64,000 nt of DNA from Microbacterium sp. 1.5R (GTDB lineage Bacteria > Actinomycetota > Actinomycetes > Actinomycetales > Microbacteriaceae). Where the stretch lies: positions 1,674,001 through 1,738,000 of the forward strand of contig NZ_CP018151.1 of assembly GCF_001889265.1 (NCBI RefSeq). The letters run 5' to 3'. The first letter of the stretch is position 1; each line of letters opens with the position of its first letter. The position numbers were made by a program, and so were the translations under genes. The notes beneath the pieces are model-generated. The model did not search any database, had not been told where the DNA came from, and worked only from the letters and a program-made list of their open reading frames with translations. Shown here piece after piece: positions 13,983-22,134 of the stretch.

Positions 13983-14666
13983 GTGAACTCCCGAAACGAC
14001 ATCACACCTCATCGCAAAGACGTCACGCCGGTGCCTGCATCGGCGGCGCTTTCGGCGCGCAGCGGTAGCCGCCGACGGGGCGTCGTCGGTTTCGTCAGCG
14101 CCCTCGCGGTCGTGGGTTTCGCGGCCGCGATGGTCGCCCCGACCGGCGTCGCGCTGGCTCAGCAGCCTGAGACGGAAGGCCCCGAGTCGGCGTACTCAGC
14201 GGCGCTCACGGAGACGCAGAATCTCACGGTGACCGCAGAGGGTGCCGCTATCGCACCGGTTCAGCGTGGATCGTTCTCGGTCTACGTGACGCCCAAGCCG
14301 ACTCCCACCCCGACACCGACGACCGCGTCGTCCGGGTCATCCGGGTCATCGAAACCCGGTCCCAGCGCTCCTCTGTACTACACCGGCGGGGGAGCCCCTG
14401 CGGAGTGGATGGCCGCAGCGGGCATCGCGGAGTCCGACTGGGGCTTCGTCGACTACATCGTCTCCCGCGAGAGCGGCTGGAACCCGAACGCGACGAATAA
14501 GTCCTCTGGAGCGTGTGGGCTCGTCCAGGCTCTGCCATGCAGCAAGGTTCCCGGCAATGGCTACGACCCGGTGGACAACCTGCGCTGGGCAACGGGCTAC
14601 GCCACGGGTCGATACGGAAGCTGGGCGGGCGCCCACGCCTTCTGGACGAACAACCACTGGTGGTGA
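13983..14666 (+). CDS. Secreted lysozyme-fold (transglycosylase-like) protein
   Basis: A 227-aa exported protein. A long basic N-terminus precedes a signal helix (GVVGFVSALAVVGFAAAMVA), then a Pro/Thr/Ser-rich linker (PKPTPTPTPTT), then a C-terminal lysozyme-like domain: FVDYIVSRESGWNPNATN with the catalytic Glu, GACGLVQALPCSK with two Cys that may pair, and AHAFWTNNHWW. This arrangement is that of actinobacterial resuscitation/APF-type wall hydrolases. GTG start; a TAGACT box lies ten bases upstream, so the leader is very short. Confidence 0.85.
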   Translation: MNSRNDITPHRKDVTPVPASAALSARSGSRRRGVVGFVSALAVVGFAAAMVAPTGVALAQQPETEGPESAYSAALTETQNLTVTAEGAAIAPVQRGSFSVYVTPKPTPTPTPTTASSGSSGSSKPGPSAPLYYTGGGAPAEWMAAAGIAESDWGFVDYIVSRESGWNPNATNKSSGACGLVQALPCSKVPGNGYDPVDNLRWATGYATGRYGSWAGAHAFWTNNHWW

Positions 14667-14675
14667 GTCGGCCTC

Positions 14676-14963
14676 ATGGCCCGCTCTCGCAGACGCCGTC
14701 CGGCGCGCCCTGACACCGACGATTCGCTCGATCGACTCCTCGCGTCCTGGAAGCGCACGGAAGTCCGTCGTGGTTCCGAGTGGACCGTCCAGCCGGTGTC
14801 GGCAGCTCAGGCGCTGAAGGAGTACATCTGTCCTGGGTGCGGGCGATCGGTTGTTCCCGGAACCGCTCATCTCGTGATCTGGCGCGCGGACGGGGTGCTC
14901 GGTGACGCCGCAGACCTCGCGGCACGCAGGCATTGGCACACACACTGTTGGAGGATTGCGTGA
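14676..14963 (+). CDS. Conserved small protein with CPGCG motif
   Basis: A 95-aa basic protein; the N-terminal Arg-rich stretch is followed by YICPGCGRSVVPG and a C-terminal HWHTHCW. Two Cys plus His/Cys could hold zinc. It is commonly found in this position in related genomes (impression, not searched) and has no assigned function. Its stop overlaps the start of the following hydrolase (GTGA). Confidence 0.65.
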   Translation: MARSRRRRPARPDTDDSLDRLLASWKRTEVRRGSEWTVQPVSAAQALKEYICPGCGRSVVPGTAHLVIWRADGVLGDAADLAARRHWHTHCWRIA

Positions 14964-15679
14964 GCATGGAGATCCGTGGACCGATCGAGCTGCCTGCGCG
15001 GCGCGAAGACATCGCACTGGAGACCGCAGACGAGCTGACACTGGTCGGAGAGCTGGCGGTTCCCGAGTCGTCGGCGCCCGTGGCCACGCTCGTCACGCTG
15101 CATCCTCTCCCGACGGCCGGCGGGTTCATGGACTCGCACATCATCCGCAAGGCTGCCGCCCGTCTGCCTGCGCTGGCGGACCTCGCTGTGCTGCGCTTCA
15201 ACACGAGAGGGACGACCTCTCCGCGTGGCACCAGCGATGGCGCGTTCGATGAGGGAGAGGCGGAGCAGTTCGACGTCGCGGCGGCGATGGGCTTCGTGCG
15301 CGAGCGCGGCCTTCCGCGCCCATGGCTGCTCGGCTGGTCGTTCGGCACCGAACTCGCGCTGAAGTACGGTCGGGAACACGATGTCGAGGGGATCATCCTC
15401 CTGTCCCCGCCACTTCATCGCGCCACAGACGCCGAGGTGGCGGCGTGGGCCGACTCCGATGTTGACGTCGTCGTGCTGGTACCCGAGCTCGACGACTACC
15501 TCCGTCCGGCCGAAGCACGCGAGCGCTTCTCCGCGATTCCGCATGCGAAGCTGATCACCGTCGAGGGTGGCAAGCACCTCTGGGTGGGGGAGAGCCAGAC
15601 TCGGAGAGTCCTCACTGAGATCGTCGCTGCCGTGAACCCAGCAGCTCTTCCGCTGCCGACGGAGTGGCCCGCCGACTAG
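14960..15679 (+). CDS. Alpha/beta hydrolase
   Basis: A 239-aa cytoplasmic alpha/beta hydrolase fold. The oxyanion/HP segment TLHPLPTAGGFMD, the nucleophile elbow LLGWSFGTELA (G-x-S-x-G) and the final His in EGGKHLWVG are visible. The substrate is unknown; the family resembles short-chain esterases. The GTG at 14960 overlaps the previous stop and has GGAGG five bases upstream; the ATG two codons later is also possible. The 3' end overlaps the convergent transporter gene by four bases. Confidence 0.8.
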   Translation: MSMEIRGPIELPARREDIALETADELTLVGELAVPESSAPVATLVTLHPLPTAGGFMDSHIIRKAAARLPALADLAVLRFNTRGTTSPRGTSDGAFDEGEAEQFDVAAAMGFVRERGLPRPWLLGWSFGTELALKYGREHDVEGIILLSPPLHRATDAEVAAWADSDVDVVVLVPELDDYLRPAEARERFSAIPHAKLITVEGGKHLWVGESQTRRVLTEIVAAVNPAALPLPTEWPAD

Positions 15680-16737
15680 AGCTCGTTCATGCGAGGGATC
15701 AGCACCTGCCGGTAGAGGATCAGGATGCTGGCTGCCACCGGAATCGCGATCAGCGCGCCGAGCAGCCCCAGGAGGCTTCCGCCCGCCAGCGCCGCGACGA
15801 CGACGACCGCTCCGGGTACGGACACGGCCCGGCTCATGATGCGCGGCGAGATCACGTACGCCTCGATCTGCATGTAGATGAGGTAGTAGATGGCGGCGGC
15901 GATCGCTGTCGCCGGTGATCCCAGGCCGGGGATCAGGCACACGAGCACGATGATGGTCGACCCCGTGAGGGTGCCGACGAGTGGAATCAGTGAGAAGAAG
16001 AAGGCGACGACGGCGAGCACGGCCGGGAACGGCGCATCGATGATCGTGAGGAAGATCATGCTCAGGATGCCGTTGATGACGCCCTGGGAGACCTGGCCCA
16101 TGACGTAGTAGCCGACCGAATCGGTGATCTGCTCGGCCAGGTCGATGAAGCGCTCGCGCTTGGATGCAGGAGCGAGCTGGTAGACGGCGCGCTTGAGCGA
16201 CGGTGTCGAGGCCGTCAGATAGATCGTCAGGATGAGGATGATGAACGCGCCGAACAGTCCGCTCAGCAGTGCCCCGCCGGCGGCGAGCACGCCCTGCCCG
16301 ATGGACCCCCCGATCTGGGCGAGGTTCGTCTCCAGCCAGTCGGTCACATAGGCGAAGACGTCATCCACCTTGAGATTGGGGAACGTGTCGACCATCCACT
16401 GGCGCAGGTCGAGGAGAAATGTCCCGCGTTGGACGATGGCCGTGATCTCGGCGATGAGCTGCGAGATCTGGTCGACCAGCACGGGGATGACGATCAGGAT
16501 GATCCCGGCGAAGATCCCGAGCACCGCGAGGATCGTGATGAGCACGGCGAGCCAGCGGGGGAGACGCCTGCGCTCGAGGAAGGAGACGAGCGGGTCCAGG
16601 CCGAGACTGAGGAAGAGAGCCGTACCGACGTAGAGCAGCACGGTCGACAGGCTCTCCACGCTTCCGATCAGCAGGATTCCCAGTCCCACGCCGAGCGTCG
16701 CCACGAGGGCGGTGCGGAACGGGTTGTGGATCTTCAT
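15676..16737 (-). CDS. AI-2E family transporter (PerM/YdiK-like)
   Basis: A 353-aa inner-membrane protein with about seven helices, including the paired N-terminal helices VATLGVGLGILLIGSVES and LPRWLAVLITILAVLGIFAG and the C-terminal group after PLVGTLTGSTIIV. The family includes autoinducer-2 exporters and many paralogues of unknown substrate, including a Na+/H+ antiporter-like subset. The ATG at 16737 is preferred over a 16842 start because the added 35 residues are unlike the family. Confidence 0.85.
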   Translation of the reverse strand: MKIHNPFRTALVATLGVGLGILLIGSVESLSTVLLYVGTALFLSLGLDPLVSFLERRRLPRWLAVLITILAVLGIFAGIILIVIPVLVDQISQLIAEITAIVQRGTFLLDLRQWMVDTFPNLKVDDVFAYVTDWLETNLAQIGGSIGQGVLAAGGALLSGLFGAFIILILTIYLTASTPSLKRAVYQLAPASKRERFIDLAEQITDSVGYYVMGQVSQGVINGILSMIFLTIIDAPFPAVLAVVAFFFSLIPLVGTLTGSTIIVLVCLIPGLGSPATAIAAAIYYLIYMQIEAYVISPRIMSRAVSVPGAVVVVAALAGGSLLGLLGALIAIPVAASILILYRQVLIPRMNEL

Positions 16738-16916
16738 CGTTGCTCCTCGGAATGGGGGACTCTGCAAGCGTATCCACCGCACCACGACCGGCCGGGACGA
16801 CGTGCCGCACGTGGTGCCGCATGCCCCTCGTGGGCAACACACAGGTGATTTCGCTAGTCTGAAATGTCGAGTGTTGCGACTCGGGCGTGCGTCCGGGCCG
16901 TGTGAGGAGACTATTC

Positions 16917-18935
16917 GTGCGTTTCGTATGGGCCGTCGTGGCCTTCGTGCTGGCTGCGGGACTGATCGCTGCGGGCATCGCGCAGCGAACCATCTTCATG
17001 GGTCCGTCGACTCAGGAGGTCTCAGTCGCTGCAGAGGAACCCGCCCCGTTTGTGCTGATGGACGGCGACGTCCTTCGTGAGCACCCGGGATCTCAGACCT
17101 TGCTGGTGCGCGGAGAGGGCGAGATCTTCGCCGCCTATGGCCGCACCGCCGACATGGAAGCGTGGCTTGCCGACTCGTCGTACAACCGCGTGACGGTCGG
17201 CGACGACGGTGACCTGGAGGTCGAGCTGGTCCCCGCCGGATCAGCACCGGAAGGTGATGGGGCCTCCGAAACCCCCGCCCCTGCCGAGACCCCGGCCGCG
17301 GCCGAGACTCCGGCACCGGCGGAGACGCCCGCCGAGGGCGATGCAGCCGCAGAGCCGGGCCGCAACCCCGCCGGCTCCGACCTCTGGCTGGACTCCTTCA
17401 CCGAGACCGACACACTCATCGCAGACAACATGCAGCTGCCCGAGGGCGTGAGTCTGATCATCGCGTACGACGGCACCGCCGACGCACCGGACGACATCGT
17501 GGTGTCCTGGCCGCTGGACACGTCCACCCCTCTCGCCGGACCGCTCATGGCGGCGGGCGCGGCGATGCTTCTCGTCGGACTCGTGCTCTACGTCCTCGCG
17601 ATCCGGCACCAGCGTCGCGGGCGAGGACCGCGGCGCAAGGGCCCCGGCCCCCTTCCGGCCACCGAGCCGATCGACGTGGCTCAGCTGCCGCCATCGGAAC
17701 GCGCGGCGATCGACGACACCTCGACCACCGCTGCCGGGGATGAGCCCGGTCGGACCGGCGCAGACTCCGACGCGGCAGCCGCCGGTGACCCGGGGGCAGT
17801 CGACGCCGCCGGTCCGAAGAACCCAGACCCCGATCGGAAGACGGAGATGCGTGCGCGACCCGTGAACCGTCGACGGCGCCTGCTCGCGGTCCCCGCCCTC
17901 GCCGTGACCGCGTTGCTCGCGAGCGGCTGCTCGCCTGACTCATGGCCGCAGCTCGGAGAGGGAACGCCCTCGCCGTCTCCCAGCGCGACGGTGATCGCCC
18001 CGGACAATCAGAAGCCCCCGGCAGTGACGGAGGCCCAGGCGAAGCGGATCCTGCAGGAAGTGTCGACGACCCTGTCCGACGCGGACGCGTCGATGGACAT
18101 CGCTCTGGCCGGCACTCGTCTGGACGGCCCGGCGCTCACGGCTCGCACCACCGAGTACGCGCTTCGGACAGCTCTTCCGGAGACCGCACCGCCCGCCGCA
18201 CTCCCGACCGATGACGTCGAGGTCGTGCTTCCCGAAGCCACCGACCGGTGGCCGCGCACGGTGCTCCTGCTCTCGAAGAGCGCTGACGACGACACCGTTC
18301 CCCCCGTCATCCTGACCATGACGCAGCAGGATCCGTGGTCGAACTACAAGGTCACGAACATGGCCGAGATGTCTGCGGATGCCGTCTTCCCCGACGTGGC
18401 TGCAGCGTGGCTCGGCACCTCGCTCGTTCCCGACGATTCCGCATTCCTCAGCATCCCGCCGGGAGAGCTAGCGGAGACTTTCGCCGACGTCGTCGACGCG
18501 GGCGAGGCCAGCCCTTCGTACGGCATGTTCGACGAGATCTCGCAGAACCTCGCCCAGTCGATTCGCGACAGCCGGCAGGCGGTCGTGCAGACCCTGGCGG
18601 ACAACGGAGCGGCGGAGACTTCTCAGACCGCCTTCGACATCCTCCCGGCCGATTCCGAGCCGGTCTCGATGACCACGCTGGACAGCGGTGCGATCGTGGC
18701 CGTCTCGCTCATCGACACCGAATCGGTCACCCCGACGTCACCGGACGCCGTCATCCGACTGGAAGACGCGAATCCGCAGGCGAAGGCGCTGACGGGTGTC
18801 ACGGAGTCCGCGAAGGGCTTCACGACCAAGTACGAATTCCAGCTGTTCTTCTCCGTTCCCGCGCAGGGCTCGACGGAGCAGATCCGACTCATGGCGGTCC
18901 GACAGGACCTACTCTCCGTCGAGGTGATCAAATGA
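16917..18935 (+). CDS. Membrane-anchored hypothetical protein with internal lipobox-like segment
   Basis: A 672-aa protein with an N-terminal membrane helix (FVWAVVAFVLAAGLIAAGIA), an Ala/Pro/Glu-rich stretch, a second helix (AAGAAMLLVGLVLYVLAI), a basic/acidic linker, then a third hydrophobic segment ending in LLASGC, followed by a large extracytoplasmic domain. No family is assigned. The GTG at 16917 has GAGGAG seven bases upstream and is preferred to 16887. An in-frame ATG at 17847 directly before the third hydrophobic segment (MRARPVNRRRRLLAVPALAV) would give a separate lipoprotein; the single open frame suggests a fusion of a membrane protein and a lipoprotein. The stop overlaps the YbbN start. 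Confidence 0.65.
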   Translation: MRFVWAVVAFVLAAGLIAAGIAQRTIFMGPSTQEVSVAAEEPAPFVLMDGDVLREHPGSQTLLVRGEGEIFAAYGRTADMEAWLADSSYNRVTVGDDGDLEVELVPAGSAPEGDGASETPAPAETPAAAETPAPAETPAEGDAAAEPGRNPAGSDLWLDSFTETDTLIADNMQLPEGVSLIIAYDGTADAPDDIVVSWPLDTSTPLAGPLMAAGAAMLLVGLVLYVLAIRHQRRGRGPRRKGPGPLPATEPIDVAQLPPSERAAIDDTSTTAAGDEPGRTGADSDAAAAGDPGAVDAAGPKNPDPDRKTEMRARPVNRRRRLLAVPALAVTALLASGCSPDSWPQLGEGTPSPSPSATVIAPDNQKPPAVTEAQAKRILQEVSTTLSDADASMDIALAGTRLDGPALTARTTEYALRTALPETAPPAALPTDDVEVVLPEATDRWPRTVLLLSKSADDDTVPPVILTMTQQDPWSNYKVTNMAEMSADAVFPDVAAAWLGTSLVPDDSAFLSIPPGELAETFADVVDAGEASPSYGMFDEISQNLAQSIRDSRQAVVQTLADNGAAETSQTAFDILPADSEPVSMTTLDSGAIVAVSLIDTESVTPTSPDAVIRLEDANPQAKALTGVTESAKGFTTKYEFQLFFSVPAQGSTEQIRLMAVRQDLLSVEVIK

Positions 18936-19861
18936 CCGATATCTCTCCCGCCGCGCTCCGTGGAGCCGTCGACCTCTCCTCTCTGCGAAACCGGCCCGCG
19001 GCTGCTGCCGCCGGAGCGCAGAGCCCTGCTCCCGGGGCCGTGGACATCGTCGTCGATGCGACCGACGAGTCGTTCGGTCAGATCCTCGAGCTCTCCCGGA
19101 CAGTGCCGGTGGTCGTCGACCTCTGGGCCGAATGGTGCGGGCCCTGCAAGCAGCTGAGCCCCATCATCGAGAAGGTGACGCGCGAACTCGGCGGCAGGGT
19201 GCTTCTCGCGAAGGTCGATGTCGACGCCAACCCGCAGCTGGCCCAGGGATTCCGCGCGCAGTCGATCCCGATGGTCGTGGCACTCATCGCCGGTCAGCCG
19301 GTTCCGATGTTCACCGGTGCAGTGCCCGAGCAACAGGTCAGAGAGGTCTTCGCGCAGCTGCTTCAGCTCGCTGCTCAGAACGGGGTGACGGGCACGTTGA
19401 ACGTCGGAGAGGCGCCCGAGGGCGAGCAGACGCCGGAGGAGCCGCCGATGCCGCCGCTGCACGCGGAGGCTTTCGCCGCGATCGAGAACGGCGACTACGC
19501 CGCGGCGGTCGTGGCATACGAGAAGGCTCTCGCGGAGAACCCGCGCGATGAGGATGCGATCGCAGGCCTGGGCCAGGTCCGTCTGCTCGACCGCGTCCAG
19601 AAACTCGATCTCCAAGATGCTCGGGCCGCGGCCGCAGCCGGACCCCTGGACATCCAGGCCCAGTTCGATGTCGCCGACCTCGACCTCGCGGGAGGCCATG
19701 TCGAAGATGCGTTCGGAAGGCTTCTCGACCTGTTCGCCCAGCTGCCCTCGGATGAGCGAACGCCCGTGCGCGAGCGTCTTCTCGAGCTGTTCGGCCTGAT
19801 CGGCGTCGCAGATCCACGCGTCATCACCGCGCGCAACAGACTGTCTTCCCTGCTGTTCTGA
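18932..19861 (+). CDS. ybbN: Thioredoxin-fold/TPR co-chaperone, YbbN/CnoX-like
   Basis: A 309-aa protein with a thioredoxin domain (about residues 37-145) carrying WAEWCGPCKQ, and a C-terminal TPR-like half (AFAAIENGDYAAAVVAYEKA and following repeats). E. coli CnoX protects proteins from oxidative aggregation and hands them to GroEL/DnaK; in that protein the active-site motif is SxxC, whereas here CxxC is complete, so redox activity is possible. ATG at 18932 overlaps the previous stop. Confidence 0.85.
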   Translation: MTDISPAALRGAVDLSSLRNRPAAAAAGAQSPAPGAVDIVVDATDESFGQILELSRTVPVVVDLWAEWCGPCKQLSPIIEKVTRELGGRVLLAKVDVDANPQLAQGFRAQSIPMVVALIAGQPVPMFTGAVPEQQVREVFAQLLQLAAQNGVTGTLNVGEAPEGEQTPEEPPMPPLHAEAFAAIENGDYAAAVVAYEKALAENPRDEDAIAGLGQVRLLDRVQKLDLQDARAAAAAGPLDIQAQFDVADLDLAGGHVEDAFGRLLDLFAQLPSDERTPVRERLLELFGLIGVADPRVITARNRLSSLLF

Positions 19862-19871
19862 GCTGAGAGTG

Positions 19872-19915
19872 CAGCGAGACGGCCCAGGCTCTGTCGGGCC
19901 GGGGCCGTCTCGCTG
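19872..19915. terminator. Hairpin between convergent ybbN and glgB
   Basis: A 14-bp perfect stem (CAGCGAGACGGCCC and complement at 19902-19915) with a 16-base GC-rich loop, placed between the two converging genes. Lacks a long T-run on either side but is the only termination structure in the gap. Confidence 0.65.
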
Positions 19916-19929
19916 ATCGGCAGAGGCCG

Positions 19930-22134
19930 TCAGCCGCGGCTGATCGTGGGTACGTGCGGGTCGCTCTCGTGGCGCAGCCAGATGGTCGCCAGTGCGGGAA
20001 CCGTGATCGTCGCCACGGCCGGTCCGTCGTCCTCCGAGTGCGCGACGACCATGCCGAGATTGCCGGATCCGCGACCGCCGTATTCTGCGGCGTCCGTGTT
20101 GAGGATCTCCTGCCACACGCCGGGGATCGGCAGCGCGAGGCTGTAGCCGCTGCGCTCGACGCCGGCGAAGTTGCTGATCACCACGAGACGGCCGCCATGT
20201 GCGTCGCGGCGTTCGAAGGCGATGACATTGGGATCCCAGCTCGGGGCGCCGAGGCGTGAGAACGAGGATCCGTCGTTGTCCCGCTCCCAGAGCGGGGCCT
20301 GAGCGCGATAGGTGCGGTTGAGCTGTCCGACGAAACCCTGCAGCTGCGCGTGCGACGGCTGGTCGAGGAGCCACCAGTCGAGCTGGCGGGATTCCGACCA
20401 TTCGGCGAGCTGCCCGAACTCCTGCCCCATGAAGAGGAGCTTCTTCCCGGGGTGACCCCACATGTATCCGAGGTATGCGCGGACATTGGCGAGCTTGTGC
20501 CAGTGGTCGCCGGGCATCTTCGAGACGAGGCTGCCTTTTCCATGCACGACCTCATCGTGGCTGATCGGCAGCAGATAATTCTCCCCGAACGCGTAGACGA
20601 ACGAGAACGTCATCTCACCTTCGTGGTGCGCGCGATACATCGGGTCTCGTTCGATGTACTGGAGGGAGTCGTTCATCCAGCCCATGTTCCACTTGAACCC
20701 GAAGCCGAGACCCGCGTGGTCGGTGGGTGCGGTCACACCGGGGAAGCTCGTCGATTCCTCAGCGATCATCAGCACGCCGGGGTGCAGGCGGTAGGCGGTC
20801 GCGTTGACCTCCTGGAGGAAGCGGATCGCTTCGAGGTTCTCCCGACCCCCGTGGATGTTCGGCTCCCACTCGCCTTCGTTACGTGAGTAGTCGAGGTACA
20901 GCATCGAGGCCACGGCATCCACTCGCAGGCCGTCGACATGGAACTCGCGCAGCCAGAACAGTGCGTTCGCGACCAGGAATCCGCGCACCTCAGGGCGACC
21001 GTAGTCGAAGATGAGCGTTCCCCAGTCCTGATGCTCACCGCGACGAGGGTCGGGGTGCTCGTACAGCGGCTGTCCGTCGAACCTCGCGAGGGCGAACGCG
21101 TCTTTGGGGAAGTGCCCGGGCACCCAGTCCATGATCACGCCGATTCCGGCCTGATGCAGTTGGTCGATGAGGTATCGCAGGTCATCCGGGCTGCCGAAGC
21201 GACTGGTCGCCGCGTAGTACCCGCTTACCTGATAGCCCCAGGAGCCGCCGAACGGATGCTCGGCGAGCGGCATGAACTCGATGTGCGTGAAACCGGCCTC
21301 GATGACGTGTGCGATCAGCGGTTCTGCGGCATCGCGGTAGCTCAGGCCTCCGCGCCAGGAGCCGAGGTGCACCTCGTAGACCGACAGCGGCTGAGCGACC
21401 GCGTGAGTCGCCGCCCGGCGGGTCATCCACGCGCCGTCTGACCATGCGTAGTCCGACCGCGTGACCACCGACGCGGTCTCGGGCGGCACCTGCGCGGCCT
21501 GCGCCATCGGGTCGGCCTTGAAGATCCAGGAGCCGCCGCGGGTGCGGATCTGATACTTGTATGTCGTTCCGACGGCGAGATCGGGGATGAACAGCTCCCA
21601 GACGCCACTCACGCCCATCGAGCGCATCGCGTGCGCTTCGCCGTTCCACCCGTTGTGATCTCCGACGACTCGCACGGCTGTGGCGTTCGGGGCCCAGACG
21701 GCGAATGCGACGCCGTCTTCGCCGTCTGCGACCGTCGCGTGCGCACCCAGCACCTGCCACAGCCGCTCGTGCCGCCCTTCGGCGATCAGATGGAGATCGA
21801 CGTCGCCCAGAGTCGGGAGGTGCCGGTACGGGTCGCCGGTGATCGTCTCGTCGTCGTCGCCGTACGCGGTGGCGATGCGATACGCCACCGGGGCACCGTC
21901 GTGCTGGGCCTCCCAGATGCCGTGTGCGACGTGATCGAGCTCCAATCGGCTCCCGTCCTCGAAGACGGCTGCGACCGAGGACGCGAGAGGTCGGCGAGCG
22001 CGGATCACCGTGACAGTCCGGTCACTCGCATCCGTGAACGGGTGGGAGCCGAGCACCGCGTGCGGGTCGTGATGGGCGCCGGCTGCGACAGCCGCCCAGT
22101 CCGGCGATGTAGTGGCATCTTCGACGTAGCTCAT
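19930..22134 (-). CDS. glgB: 1,4-alpha-glucan branching enzyme
   Basis: Creates alpha-1,6 branches in glycogen/alpha-glucan. It has 734 aa: a CBM48 N-terminal region (HHDPHAVLGSHPF, then FAVWAPNATAVRVVGDHNGW) and a GH13 barrel with MDWVPGHFPKDAF, the nucleophile in GLRVDAVASMLYLDY, the acid Glu in MIAEEST, and ISHDEVVHGKGS. The start ATG at 22134 overlaps the glgE stop (ATGA). GlgE-made chains are the natural substrate of GlgB in Actinobacteria. Confidence 0.95.
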   Translation of the reverse strand: MSYVEDATTSPDWAAVAAGAHHDPHAVLGSHPFTDASDRTVTVIRARRPLASSVAAVFEDGSRLELDHVAHGIWEAQHDGAPVAYRIATAYGDDDETITGDPYRHLPTLGDVDLHLIAEGRHERLWQVLGAHATVADGEDGVAFAVWAPNATAVRVVGDHNGWNGEAHAMRSMGVSGVWELFIPDLAVGTTYKYQIRTRGGSWIFKADPMAQAAQVPPETASVVTRSDYAWSDGAWMTRRAATHAVAQPLSVYEVHLGSWRGGLSYRDAAEPLIAHVIEAGFTHIEFMPLAEHPFGGSWGYQVSGYYAATSRFGSPDDLRYLIDQLHQAGIGVIMDWVPGHFPKDAFALARFDGQPLYEHPDPRRGEHQDWGTLIFDYGRPEVRGFLVANALFWLREFHVDGLRVDAVASMLYLDYSRNEGEWEPNIHGGRENLEAIRFLQEVNATAYRLHPGVLMIAEESTSFPGVTAPTDHAGLGFGFKWNMGWMNDSLQYIERDPMYRAHHEGEMTFSFVYAFGENYLLPISHDEVVHGKGSLVSKMPGDHWHKLANVRAYLGYMWGHPGKKLLFMGQEFGQLAEWSESRQLDWWLLDQPSHAQLQGFVGQLNRTYRAQAPLWERDNDGSSFSRLGAPSWDPNVIAFERRDAHGGRLVVISNFAGVERSGYSLALPIPGVWQEILNTDAAEYGGRGSGNLGMVVAHSEDDGPAVATITVPALATIWLRHESDPHVPTISRG

